DNA of 41,785 nucleotides from contig JAPLTG010000007.1 of NCBI GenBank assembly GCA_026398255.1, positions 1 through 41,785 on the forward strand, in the 5' to 3' direction. A model generated the notes under the pieces. It ran no database searches. It was not told the origin of the DNA and saw nothing but the letters and a program-made list of their open reading frames with translations. The position numbers were made by a program, and so were the translations under genes. Positions 32,728-40,778 of the stretch are shown piece after piece. Position 1 is the first letter of the stretch. Every line of letters begins with the position of its first letter. This DNA comes from Verrucomicrobiota bacterium. Its GTDB lineage: Bacteria; Verrucomicrobiota; Verrucomicrobiia; Chthoniobacterales; Terrimicrobiaceae.

Positions 32728-35079
32728 TCAAATTCCGTTGAGGGAAACATCGCGCGGCGTCTGGGGGTCTCGAATCCAGACCTCCACGCGCCGGTTTTTC
32801 CAGCGTCCCGCCGGTTCTAGGTTGGAAGCCACGGGCAAAGAGGCTCCATAGCCCTTGACATGGCGGACCTTCAATCCGCGTTTTTCGAGTTCGGCTGCGA
32901 CCGCCGAGGCGCTTTGAACCGAGGTTGCAAGGTCGGCAGCGTCATCTCCCGTGCTCTCATGAAATCCCGCCAGCACGAGTTCGCGCCCCCTGTTTTCCGG
33001 GAGGGCCATCAATTCGACCAACCGCCCCAAATCCGTGGCGCCCTTGGAATCGAGCGCCCCCGTTTCTCGGTTGAAACGCACATTCATGCTCACGCGCTCG
33101 GCACTCTCGAGCAGGTTTTGATATTCCGCCGGGGCGTTGCGGGGAACGAGACCGGGCTGCACAACGGGCGTTTGCTTTACGAATCCCTCGCGGCTCACGA
33201 TCTCCTGACCCTCGGGGCTCGTGGCGAAATCCAGAAATTTCCTGATCCAGGGATGTGTGCTTGCGGCCGACGCGTAAAAGTAAAGGCGCCGCGAGAGCGC
33301 GTAATCCTCGGTGGCAACTGTGAAGCGGGATGGAATCAAGGCGGGGGTGCCGTCGTCGCCGATCGCGAGCGCCTTGCAGTCGAGAATATAGGGCAGTGCG
33401 GCAAACCCGATGGCATCTTGATCGCCCGCCACCGCCCGCGAAAGATCCGTGCTGTCTTCGTAGCGGCGCGCCTCCGTAGCAAGCGTCCCGTTGCCCAGAA
33501 CAATGGATTGGAAAAATTCGAATGTGCCGGAGTTGGCATCTCTGGCGTGGAGATGAATCTTTCCGGGTCGGTCGCGCCCGAGCTCGGCCCAGTCCGTGAT
33601 TTTTCCCTCGAATACAGAGGCCACCGCATGCCGGTCGAGCTGGGATAGGGGGTTTGAGGGATGGACGAGAACCGCCAATCCATCCAGCGCGGCGATGATT
33701 TCGCTGGCGGGGGCCCGCATGTCCCCAAGCCCCTTGTTGGCGAGCTCCGCCGCATCCGACTCCCGCACCCGGGAGGAGGACATGCCGAGATCGCAAAGTC
33801 CGTCGCGAAGCCCTGAAAAGGCCGTTCGAGAGCCGTGCGCGTGGATTTCCACAAATTCCCGCCGGCTACTTCTCGCATCCAGAAAATCCACCCGGCGCTC
33901 CACACTCTGCGGCGTGCTCTCGGTTTGAATTTCTTTGTTTCCCCGGTGGGCCAAAAAACCCTCGACCAGCGCGGGAGCGAGCCGGGAGCCGATGGTATTC
34001 GAGCCGTGGATGCGAAACGCAGGCGGCGCGGGTTTTTGAAAAGCCAACCATCCCCAGACGCACAAGGCGACGGCGAGCACGGCTGCGGCTGATGCCCATG
34101 GCCAAAGCGGCCGGCGTCGCACGGGCGGTGCCGGGGGTGACGGCGCATCCATGAAGCTCAAATCGATCCGCCCCGTTCCTGCATCGGATGCGGCGGGCGC
34201 CGCTGGCTCCGGCAATAAGACCCGCGAGGTTTTTTGGAAGTTCGCGGCGAGGGGCTCCAACTGCCACAAAGCCCCGATTGCGTCGGGAGGCCTACCCTCG
34301 GGACGCCTGGAGAGGAGGGTCATGATCCAGTCGCACAAACCCAGCGGCACATCGGGCCGCAAAACAGACAAAGGCGGAGCCTTTCCCTCGAGGTGCCCCT
34401 TCAGAACTTCATTCGCGGTTTTTCCCGAGAACGGCGGCACCCCTGCCAGACAGAAATAAAACACGCACCCCAACGAATAAAGATCGGACCGTCCGTCCAC
34501 GATGCCACCCTCGAGCTGCTCCGGGGAGATCCAATGCACGGTGCCAGCCACGGCAGCCGGGCTTGCATCGCCCTCGGCGGGTTGACCCTGAAGATACTGG
34601 GCGATACCAAAGTCGAGAATCTTCACCTGAAACTGCCCGCTGGGCAAACGCACCAACATAATGTTGGCGGGCTTGAGGTCGCGATGGACAAGCCCGCTGT
34701 GGTGAGCGGCCGCGATTCCCTCGAGGCACTGGCCGGCGATGTCGCAAAAAACCGGAATTTCCAACGGAGAGCGGCGGACGGTCTGCTCGAGCGTCTCCCC
34801 TTGCACAAACTCCATAACCATGTAGGGCGCGTCCTGCTCGGTTCCAATGTCGAAAACCGAGACGATGTTGGGATGTCGGATCGAGGCGAGGCACATCGCC
34901 TCCTGCCAGGCGTCGCGGATATCCTCATCGGGCTTCGTGGCGTGGCTCAGTCGCTTCACGGCCACCGTTCGTTTCAACTGGGTGTCCCAAGCACTCAAAA
35001 CCTCGCCAGCGCCACCCTGCCCGAGCAGGGCTTTGAACTGGTAGCGTGATGGTAGAGGAGCGGGCGAATTGGACTCCAT
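32728..35079 (-). CDS. Ser/Thr kinase - TM - PstS-like binding domain - OmpA domain fusion
   Basis: This 783-residue protein has four parts. Residues ~13-275 form an active-looking Hanks-type kinase: GQGGAGEV loop, VAVKRL lysine, VHRDLKPANIM (catalytic Asp ~134), DFG at 156-158, HWISPEQLEGG. One TM helix lies at ~325-347. Residues ~354-640 resemble PstS-type phosphate-binding proteins (FRIHGSNTIGSRLAPALVEGF, LAVLVHPSNPLSQL, ARDANSGTFEFFQ, AGDQDAIGFAALPYI). Residues ~664-771 are OmpA-like (VRFNRETGALDSKG, LVLAGFHESTGDD, GRWKNRRVEVWI). Topology implies a cytoplasmic kinase controlled by a periplasmic ligand sensor that is also tethered to peptidoglycan. It stands alone between convergent and divergent neighbours. 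Confidence 0.92.
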   Translation of the reverse strand: MESNSPAPLPSRYQFKALLGQGGAGEVLSAWDTQLKRTVAVKRLSHATKPDEDIRDAWQEAMCLASIRHPNIVSVFDIGTEQDAPYMVMEFVQGETLEQTVRRSPLEIPVFCDIAGQCLEGIAAAHHSGLVHRDLKPANIMLVRLPSGQFQVKILDFGIAQYLQGQPAEGDASPAAVAGTVHWISPEQLEGGIVDGRSDLYSLGCVFYFCLAGVPPFSGKTANEVLKGHLEGKAPPLSVLRPDVPLGLCDWIMTLLSRRPEGRPPDAIGALWQLEPLAANFQKTSRVLLPEPAAPAASDAGTGRIDLSFMDAPSPPAPPVRRRPLWPWASAAAVLAVALCVWGWLAFQKPAPPAFRIHGSNTIGSRLAPALVEGFLAHRGNKEIQTESTPQSVERRVDFLDARSSRREFVEIHAHGSRTAFSGLRDGLCDLGMSSSRVRESDAAELANKGLGDMRAPASEIIAALDGLAVLVHPSNPLSQLDRHAVASVFEGKITDWAELGRDRPGKIHLHARDANSGTFEFFQSIVLGNGTLATEARRYEDSTDLSRAVAGDQDAIGFAALPYILDCKALAIGDDGTPALIPSRFTVATEDYALSRRLYFYASAASTHPWIRKFLDFATSPEGQEIVSREGFVKQTPVVQPGLVPRNAPAEYQNLLESAERVSMNVRFNRETGALDSKGATDLGRLVELMALPENRGRELVLAGFHESTGDDAADLATSVQSASAVAAELEKRGLKVRHVKGYGASLPVASNLEPAGRWKNRRVEVWIRDPQTPRDVSLNGI

Positions 35080-35220
35080 AAGGAATCAAATTTTCTAACC
35101 CTGTCCAAATTCTGACCGGGTGCCGTTAAATGTGACAATTTTGTAATACTCCGCTTTCGAGGATCAGTTTTTTCCTCGCCCCGTCGATCAAATTGCAACC
35201 GCCAAGGAGGTGATCACCCG

Positions 35221-35328
35221 ATGCCGGATGAATCAGGGCTTGAAATAACATCCCACAATGACACTCGTGGAACCCGTGAACATCGGAATCCTTGGCGCGC
35301 GCGGTTATGTCGGCACTCGGCTCAGTAA
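35221..35328 (+). CDS. Candidate short upstream ORF with ideal ribosome binding site
   Basis: AAGGAGGTGATC (35204-35215) is a twelve-base perfect complement of the 16S rRNA 3' end, five bases before an ATG at 35221. That ATG opens a 35-codon frame (starting [14 protein letters not shown]) ending at TAA 35326-35328. It overlaps the start of the epimerase gene at 35258 in another frame. The epimerase ATG itself has no good Shine-Dalgarno, so this frame may serve to load ribosomes by coupling. The peptide has no known family and may not be functional. Confidence 0.35.
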   Translation: MPDESGLEITSHNDTRGTREHRNPWRARLCRHSAQ

Positions 35329-36163
35329 AATGACGGTCGCCGCCGGCCACTCGATTGTTCCTTTCTCGCGCGGTGGCGCGGCGGGCTTTCGCCAAATCCT
35401 TGCCGACGATCCGCTGGATTTTTCAGGACTCGACGCGGTGGTGAACCTCTCCGGCGAGCCGATCCTCGGGCTTTGGACGAAATCCAAGAAAAACGAAATC
35501 CTCCGCAGCCGCGTGGAGACCACTCACCGAGTCGTCGAGAGCCTCCGCCCCGGCGGTCCGCGCGTGCTCATCAACGCCTCCGCCATCGGTTTCTACGGCG
35601 ACACCGGCGAGAACGAAGCAACCGAGTCCTCTCCCGCCGGCAGCGGTTTTCTCGCCGAAGTCTGCCAAGCCTGGGAAGCCGCCGCGCAGCCCGCCGAAAA
35701 CCTCGGAGTTCGCACCGTGCTCTTGCGAATCGGCTTCGTCACCGGCCCGGGCGGCGCGATGCGATTGATCGGCCCCCTTTTCAAACTCGGCCTAGGCGGA
35801 AAGCTCGGCAGCGGCCGCCAGTGGATGAGCTGCATCCATGTGGATGATGTCGCGGGCATGATCCTCTGGGCCCTCGAAAACAACGCCGTTCGCGGACTGC
35901 TCAATGCCGTAAATCCCGACCCCGTCCGAAACTCCGAATTCACCCAAATCCTCGCCCGCGTCCTGCATCGCCCGGCATTCCTCCCCTCGCCCGCCTTCGC
36001 TCTGCGACTCGCGCTCGGCGAACTTTCCCACCTGATGCTCGACAGCGCCCGCGTGCGCCCCGCCAAGGCCCTCGCGCTCGGCTTCCGCCACCGCCACCCA
36101 ACCCTCGAAGACGGCTTCCGCGCGGAAAAGCACTCTGAACCCTTTCCCCCTGATCCCTTCTGA
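35258..36163 (+). CDS. TIGR01777-type NAD(P)-binding epimerase (SDR39U1/YfcH)
   Basis: This 301-residue extended SDR protein has the nucleotide-binding [13 protein letters not shown], then [53 protein letters not shown] and [14 protein letters not shown]. The C-terminal DUF1731 region has [14 protein letters not shown] through [20 protein letters not shown]. All are family hallmarks. The reaction is unknown in bacteria. The ATG at 35258 matches the family start; ribosome loading may come from the strong site at 35204-35215. A CCGTG-type repeat follows, then the GDP-fucose synthase gene. Confidence 0.93.
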   Translation: MTLVEPVNIGILGARGYVGTRLSKMTVAAGHSIVPFSRGGAAGFRQILADDPLDFSGLDAVVNLSGEPILGLWTKSKKNEILRSRVETTHRVVESLRPGGPRVLINASAIGFYGDTGENEATESSPAGSGFLAEVCQAWEAAAQPAENLGVRTVLLRIGFVTGPGGAMRLIGPLFKLGLGGKLGSGRQWMSCIHVDDVAGMILWALENNAVRGLLNAVNPDPVRNSEFTQILARVLHRPAFLPSPAFALRLALGELSHLMLDSARVRPAKALALGFRHRHPTLEDGFRAEKHSEPFPPDPF

Positions 36164-36166
36164 ATT

Positions 36167-36194
36167 TCCTCCGTGCCCTCCGTGTGCTCCGTGG
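36167..36194. repeat. CCGTG-type interspersed repeat
   Basis: CTCCGTGCCCTCCGTGTGCTCCGTGG lies between the epimerase and GDP-fucose synthase genes. Related elements occur at 17291-17320, 19220-19248 (inverse), inside both repeats around the TA genes, and at 38697-38720. They always lie between genes or at gene ends. Confidence 0.6.
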
Positions 36195-36209
36195 TTAATT
36201 AATCTAACC

Positions 36210-37145
36210 ATGTCGCCCGACTCGAAAATCTTCGTCGCCGGCCATCGCGGCATGGTTGGCAGCGCCATCGTCCGCGCCCTCGCCAGCCAAGGCTTCACCC
36301 AAATCCTCACCCGCCCCCGCGCCGAACTCGACCTCCTCGATCGCTCTGCCGTCCGCGAGTTTTTCAAAACCGAACGCCCCGAATTTGCGGTCGACGCCGC
36401 CGCACGCGTAGGTGGCATCGTGGCGAACTCCGAAAAGCCCGTCGAATTTCTCCTCGAAAATCTCACCATCCAAAACAACATCATCGAAGCCGCCGCTGAT
36501 TTCGGCTGCGCCAAGCTCCTCTTCCTCGGCAGTTCCTGTATCTACCCCAAACACGCCCCCCAACCCATCCGCGAAGACGCACTCTTGACCGGCCCCCTCG
36601 AGCCCACGAACGACGCCTACGCCATCGCCAAGATCGCCGGTATCAAGCTCTGCCAAGCCTACGCCCGCGAATACGGAAAGAATTTCCTCTCCGCCATGCC
36701 CACGAATCTCTACGGGCCGCATGACAACTTCGACCTCCACACCTCCCATGTCCTCCCCGCGCTCATCCGAAAAATCCACGAGGCCAAAAAATCCGGCGCT
36801 CCCGAGGTTTTGGTTTGGGGAACCGGGACGCCCCGCCGCGAATTCCTCCACGCCGACGACCTCGCCGACGCCTGTGTTTTCCTGCTGAAAAACTACGACT
36901 CTTCGGAACTCATCAACATCGGCTCCGGCACTGATGTGACCATCCGCGAACTCGCCGAACTCGTCTGCGAAGTCCTCGGTTACGACGGCACCCTCGCCTT
37001 CGATCCCACCAAACCCGACGGCACCCCCCGCAAGCTCATGGACAGCTCCCGCCTTTTCGCCCTTGGCTGGAAACCCCGCATCCCCCTCCGCGAAGGCATT
37101 GCCCACGCCCACGCGTGGTTCCTCGAAAACCAACCCGCGTCCTGA
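36210..37145 (+). CDS. fcl: GDP-L-fucose synthase
   Basis: This 311-residue SDR enzyme converts GDP-4-keto-6-deoxymannose to GDP-L-fucose with NADPH. The nucleotide loop is [12 protein letters not shown], followed by [17 protein letters not shown]. The catalytic triad is Ser in LGSSCIYP, and Tyr and Lys in [24 protein letters not shown] and [14 protein letters not shown] are typical of Fcl/WcaG. The gene usually sits beside gmd, which makes its substrate; gmd is not in this window. No clear Shine-Dalgarno is visible, and an AT-rich TTAATTAATC lies just before the ATG. The product would feed surface polysaccharide. Confidence 0.94.
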   Translation: MSPDSKIFVAGHRGMVGSAIVRALASQGFTQILTRPRAELDLLDRSAVREFFKTERPEFAVDAAARVGGIVANSEKPVEFLLENLTIQNNIIEAAADFGCAKLLFLGSSCIYPKHAPQPIREDALLTGPLEPTNDAYAIAKIAGIKLCQAYAREYGKNFLSAMPTNLYGPHDNFDLHTSHVLPALIRKIHEAKKSGAPEVLVWGTGTPRREFLHADDLADACVFLLKNYDSSELINIGSGTDVTIRELAELVCEVLGYDGTLAFDPTKPDGTPRKLMDSSRLFALGWKPRIPLREGIAHAHAWFLENQPAS

Positions 37146-37186
37146 TTTTCGCCCCCTCCCCTTGCGCTGGATGCGAGTCCTGATTC

Positions 37187-37645
37187 ATGCCACTCTCCGG
37201 CGCGATCATGAAAAAACAAACCGCCAAGTCTTCCGCCAAAGCCCCGCTGCGCCTCTTGGGCAAAGCCTCCGCGCTGCCCACCGAGCCCTCGCGCCAAATT
37301 CTCGATTCGTTTCCGAATAGCCACCCCGGCCGCGACTACACGATTTTTTTGGAGACCGAGGATTTCTCATCCGTGTGCCCAGTAACCGGCCAGCCGGACT
37401 ATGCCGAAATCTCGATCGAGTATGTCCCCGCCGCGCGCTGCATCGAGACGAAGTCCCTCAAATACTACCTCGCCTCGTTCCGAAACACCCCGGCCTTCAA
37501 CGAGCAAATCGTGAACCGCATCCTCGAAGACCTCATCGCCACCTGCTCGCCAAAACGCATGACTGTCCGAGGAGCCTTCGCCTCGCGCGGCGGTCTTTCA
37601 CTCACCGTGGAAGCCACGCACGAAGCGCGCGGACGCAAACGCTAG
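37187..37645 (+). CDS. queF: QueF-type preQ0 reductase (7-cyano-7-deazaguanine reductase)
   Basis: This 152-residue type I QueF reduces preQ0 to preQ1 with NADPH, the step before Tgt in queuosine synthesis. The catalytic Cys and Asp are present in SVCPVTGQPDYA, and the NADPH-binding ETKSLKYYLASFRN segment is intact. The usual FHE motif reads FNE, so the conserved His is Asn while the substrate-binding Glu remains. TVRGAFASRGGLS closes the fold. An ATG seven codons later (37208, MKKQTAK) is an alternative start; neither has a strong ribosome binding site. The gene converges on the S41-like gene with a four-base gap. Confidence 0.9.
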   Translation: MPLSGAIMKKQTAKSSAKAPLRLLGKASALPTEPSRQILDSFPNSHPGRDYTIFLETEDFSSVCPVTGQPDYAEISIEYVPAARCIETKSLKYYLASFRNTPAFNEQIVNRILEDLIATCSPKRMTVRGAFASRGGLSLTVEATHEARGRKR

Positions 37646-37649
37646 GCCG

Positions 37650-38678
37650 CTACTTCTTGAAAAAACCAATCGCGGTGACGAGATCCAGCGCGCGCTGAAG
37701 CACCGTGTCGCGCGGTGTTGGCGCCGCTTTCTCGCGGGCTTCCCCGCCGATTTCGGGGTTCGTATTTGCCACGAGCGCCGCTTCATTCAGCCGCGGCGGA
37801 TCGACATCAAACGCAAATCTCCCCACGCCCTCTTTTCCGGCCTGATCAAAAATCTTGTCGCGGGTCTCGCGATCGAGCCGCACGAAAATATCGGGCGACA
37901 CACCCTTGGGAAAAAGCCCCCCGCTTTTCGGCGTCGATGCTTGAGATACCGCCACGCGCACCGAACGCCCCCCGCCGAGCGGGAAGTCCGCGAATTCCAC
38001 CGCCGCGCCAGCGGTTGGAGCGCCGACCAACATCGCTTTCGCATTGTCGCGAAGCGTGGCCGCCAAAACCTCGGCCTGGCCTTGCGTGTCGGAATCGATC
38101 AGCACCACGAGAACGCCTTCAAAGGCGGGCGCGCCGTCGTTCGTGACAATCCGCTCCTGTTTGGCATTCGGTTTTTGAACCGTGAAAAGAACCCCGCCCT
38201 TGGGACAAAATCTCTTCGCAAATTCCGCGCTGCCATCAAATCCCGGCTCCACCGGAATGCCCCGCAAATCCAGAATCACCGCGCCCAGGGATTTCTCCCC
38301 AAAATTTTTCAGCGTCGTGTCGAATTGCGTGAGTGCGGAGGAGTCCAATTTCCCGGGCCGAATGTAGCCGGCTCGTCCATCGAGGATTTCCGCGAGAAAG
38401 GGGAAACCCGCCGCCGTTTCCGGCGCGGAGTCGGTTTCCACGATCGAAATCCCCGGCCCCAACTGCTCGGTCAAACCCTGCAAAAGCGCTCGCTGGCTCG
38501 CCTTTTCGAGTTGCTCGGAAGAAAGGAAATTCGCTCGCGCGGCCTCCAAGGCTTTTTGCACCTGCGCGTCATCGAGCGAATCGACCGATTGATTCAGCTC
38601 AAGAGCCTGTGCCACCGAGATCAAAAAAAGACCCGCAATTCCGAGAACAAAAGCTTTGCGAGAATGACGGGCTTTCAA
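37650..38678 (-). CDS. S41 peptidase-like exported protein without catalytic residues
   Basis: The product has about 342 residues with a signal peptide (KAFVLGIAGLFLISVAQA). The C-terminal half resembles the S41/CtpA core: AVILDLRGIPVEPGFDGSAE, VLFTVQKPN, VLVVLIDSDTQGQAEVLAATLRDN and AMLVGAPTAGAAVEF. In active members the third segment carries the nucleophile in SASASE and the fourth the Lys in TFGKG. Here they read TQGQAE and TAGAAV, so both are lost, and no PDZ domain is evident. The frame is open up to the purD stop (ATG at 38825), but that extension is repeat DNA. TTG 38678 after AGAGG gives the natural signal peptide. The start is therefore uncertain. Confidence 0.78.
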   Translation of the reverse strand: MKARHSRKAFVLGIAGLFLISVAQALELNQSVDSLDDAQVQKALEAARANFLSSEQLEKASQRALLQGLTEQLGPGISIVETDSAPETAAGFPFLAEILDGRAGYIRPGKLDSSALTQFDTTLKNFGEKSLGAVILDLRGIPVEPGFDGSAEFAKRFCPKGGVLFTVQKPNAKQERIVTNDGAPAFEGVLVVLIDSDTQGQAEVLAATLRDNAKAMLVGAPTAGAAVEFADFPLGGGRSVRVAVSQASTPKSGGLFPKGVSPDIFVRLDRETRDKIFDQAGKEGVGRFAFDVDPPRLNEAALVANTNPEIGGEAREKAAPTPRDTVLQRALDLVTAIGFFKK

Positions 38679-38696
38679 AACCCTCTTCTGAAAGAA

Positions 38697-38800
38697 CTCC
38701 GTGTTCTCTGTGTCCTTTGACTCGCTCGCTCCCGCTAGTCTCGCCCCTCCGGGGCCAACCTTCGGTTGCTCTACCTCCCGCCTGCCCCGGCGCTCGGTTG
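38697..38800. repeat. Interspersed repeat between purD and the S41-like gene
   Basis: CTCCGTGTTCTCTGTGTCCTTTG (38697-38720) is a CCGTG-type repeat. It continues into TCGCTCGCTCCCGCTAGTC and GCCCCTCCGGGGCCAACC (a short GGCCCC/GGGGCC-type palindrome). In the minus frame it would encode the unlikely N-terminal extension of the S41-like protein, so it is more probably an insertion between two formerly adjacent genes. Confidence 0.5.
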
Positions 38801-38824
38801 TGGTCAATTCCTCAAGAAACCTCA

Positions 38825-40087
38825 TCACGCGCCAATATCATTCCGACGCTGGATGCCGTCGAAGAAAATTCGATCGGCGGCGAGGTAGCCCTGTCGCCTA
38901 GCCTCGTCGAGATTAGCCCCCAAAGCAGTGACTCCCAGCACGCGCCCGCCATTCGTGACGATTTGACCATCGACCACCTTCGCTCCCGCGTGAAAAATCT
39001 TCACTCCCTCCAACTCCCCAGCCGTATCGAGCCCCGAAATCACTTGGCCCTTCTTGTAAGAACCAGGATAGCCGCCGGAAGCCAGAATCACGCAGACCGC
39101 CACGCGGGCATCCCACTCGGGCCTCTCCTTAGCCAGCGTTCCATCCGCAGTCGCTTCGAGGAGCGGCAACAAGTCCGAACTCAACCGCCGCACCAGCACC
39201 TGCGTCTCGGGATCACCCCAGCGGCAGTTGAACTCGAGCACCTTCGGCCCCTCGGCCGTGAGCATCAGCCCAGGAAACAGCATCCCGCGAAAAGCGATCC
39301 CGTCCTTTTGAATCCCCGCCAAAAATGGATCGAGAACCTCCCGGCAAATCCTCGCGCGCAGGGCCTCGTCCACCGAGCCGGACGGCGAAATCGTTCCCAT
39401 GCCGCCGGTGTTCGGGCCGGTGTTTCCGTCAAAAGCCTTCTTGTGGTCCCGGCAGTCAGGCAGGAGCAAATACGACGAGCCATCCACCAGCGCGTGGATC
39501 GAGCATTCGACGCCTTCCAGAAATTCCTCCACCACGATGCGCTTCCCGGCCGCACCGAACGCCCCGTCCTCGAGACACATCCTCACCGCCCCCTCCGCCT
39601 CGGCGAGGTTTTGCGCAATGATCACGCCCTTGCCGAGCGCGAGCCCATCGGCCTTCACGACCAGCGGGTATTTTGCGGAGCGGCAAAATTCCAGCGCCTC
39701 CGTGCAATCGGTAAACTCCCGGTAATCCGCAGTCGGGATTCCATGGCGACGCATGAATTCCTTCGCGAATGCCTTCGAGGATTCGAGTCGCGCGGCGGCA
39801 GCGGGTGGACCAAAAATTTTCAGCCCCGCTTTTTGAAACGCATCCACGACTCCGGCTGCCAGCGCGTCATCCGGACCGACGATGGTAAAATCAATCCGGT
39901 TCGCCTTCGCAAACTCGACGAGTTTTTCGACATCCTCCGCCACGATCGCGACATTCTCCCCGACTTGCGCGGTGCCGGAGTTCCCAGGCGCAGCGTAGAT
40001 TTTTTCGATCTGCGGCGACTGTGAGAGTTTCCATGCCAGCGCGTGCTCGCGCCCTCCGGAGCCCATGACGAGAACCCGTTTCTTCAT
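38825..40087 (-). CDS. purD: Phosphoribosylamine-glycine ligase
   Basis: This 420-residue ATP-grasp enzyme forms glycinamide ribonucleotide in purine synthesis. Hallmarks are VLVMGSGGREHALAWKL, TIVGPDDALAAG (family usually GPExPL), SSKAFAKEFMRRHGIPTA, VVKADGLALGKGV, VVEEFLEGVECSIHAL, DHKKAFDGNTGPNTGGMG and the metal-binding EFNCRWGDPETQ. The ATG at 40087 gives the family N-terminus and overlaps the stop of the upstream lipoprotein gene by four bases. The frame is open to 40375, but that part overlaps the lipoprotein gene. Confidence 0.96.
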   Translation of the reverse strand: MKKRVLVMGSGGREHALAWKLSQSPQIEKIYAAPGNSGTAQVGENVAIVAEDVEKLVEFAKANRIDFTIVGPDDALAAGVVDAFQKAGLKIFGPPAAAARLESSKAFAKEFMRRHGIPTADYREFTDCTEALEFCRSAKYPLVVKADGLALGKGVIIAQNLAEAEGAVRMCLEDGAFGAAGKRIVVEEFLEGVECSIHALVDGSSYLLLPDCRDHKKAFDGNTGPNTGGMGTISPSGSVDEALRARICREVLDPFLAGIQKDGIAFRGMLFPGLMLTAEGPKVLEFNCRWGDPETQVLVRRLSSDLLPLLEATADGTLAKERPEWDARVAVCVILASGGYPGSYKKGQVISGLDTAGELEGVKIFHAGAKVVDGQIVTNGGRVLGVTALGANLDEARRQGYLAADRIFFDGIQRRNDIGA

Positions 40088-40776
40088 CGATTGAATGCCA
40101 GTGTCACCGGCTGCGCGGGGAGCATTTGGCGGGAGAAAGTCACCGTCGTGCCCTGCACTCCGCGCACATCGCCGTGCGACCAATTTCCCGCCGATCCCAT
40201 CGGAATCACGACCTTCGGCCGCAACTGCCCGAGCACCGCCTGACGCGACTCCCCGGCGAGCGAATCCATCGGCATAAACAAAATATCCACCGCTCCCATC
40301 TGTGCGAGTTGATCGGCATCGAACGGCTTCGATTGCCGGCCGAGGAAACAAAACCGCATCCCATCCATCACCCAAGTGTAGGTGAGATTCATCCCGTCCA
40401 CGGAAAGGATCTGCGGGTTGCGGTAGGTCGGAATTCCTCGGATCGGAATGCCAGTGATCGTGCTCAAACCCATGCCCACCCCACCACGCAGGATGGCGGG
40501 CTGGTTCTCAATCGCGTTGATGTTATTCGAATCCGGACGCTCGGTCGTGATGAGGACGATGTCGGTCTTCAGCGGGCTGGGCAAAGTGCGTCCACCGGTT
40601 TTTGCAGCGTAGGGATTCGTGAGGATCGAGGTGCCGATCGGCGAGGTGATGCGATAACACTGGTTGCCGAGCCAATCGATCCGCGTGTAGCGCGGGGAGG
40701 ATTTGGGCGTGGGTTCTCCCCCTCCGCATCCCGCCAAAGCCAGGATGCAGGCCAAACCGAAAACAAGACGACGCAT
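40084..40776 (-). CDS. Lipoprotein resembling a metallo-beta-lactamase fold without the metal motif
   Basis: This 230-residue lipoprotein has a signal peptide ending LALAGC (Cys about 17). The body follows the UlaG/COG2220 MBL pattern: YTRIDWLGNQCYRITSPIGTSILTNPY, then TDIVLITTERPDSNNINAI where THxHxDH is expected. MDGMRFCFLGRQSKPFDADQ stands where the family has G-D, VDILFMPMD is conserved, and PKVVIPMGSAGNW stands where PMHY is expected. Only the Asp of the first motif remains, so metal-dependent hydrolysis is unlikely. It lies two bases after nuoG and overlaps purD by four bases. The frame is open upstream to 41142 inside nuoG. The ATG at 40776 gives the signal peptide. Confidence 0.82.
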   Translation of the reverse strand: MRRLVFGLACILALAGCGGGEPTPKSSPRYTRIDWLGNQCYRITSPIGTSILTNPYAAKTGGRTLPSPLKTDIVLITTERPDSNNINAIENQPAILRGGVGMGLSTITGIPIRGIPTYRNPQILSVDGMNLTYTWVMDGMRFCFLGRQSKPFDADQLAQMGAVDILFMPMDSLAGESRQAVLGQLRPKVVIPMGSAGNWSHGDVRGVQGTTVTFSRQMLPAQPVTLAFNR

Positions 40777-40778
40777 GA

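Noticed and set aside
35204-35216. Possible 16S rRNA 3' end on the minus strand (GATCACCTCCTT)
   Set aside because: No rRNA sequence precedes it; the plus-strand reading as a ribosome binding site before an ATG explains it better.
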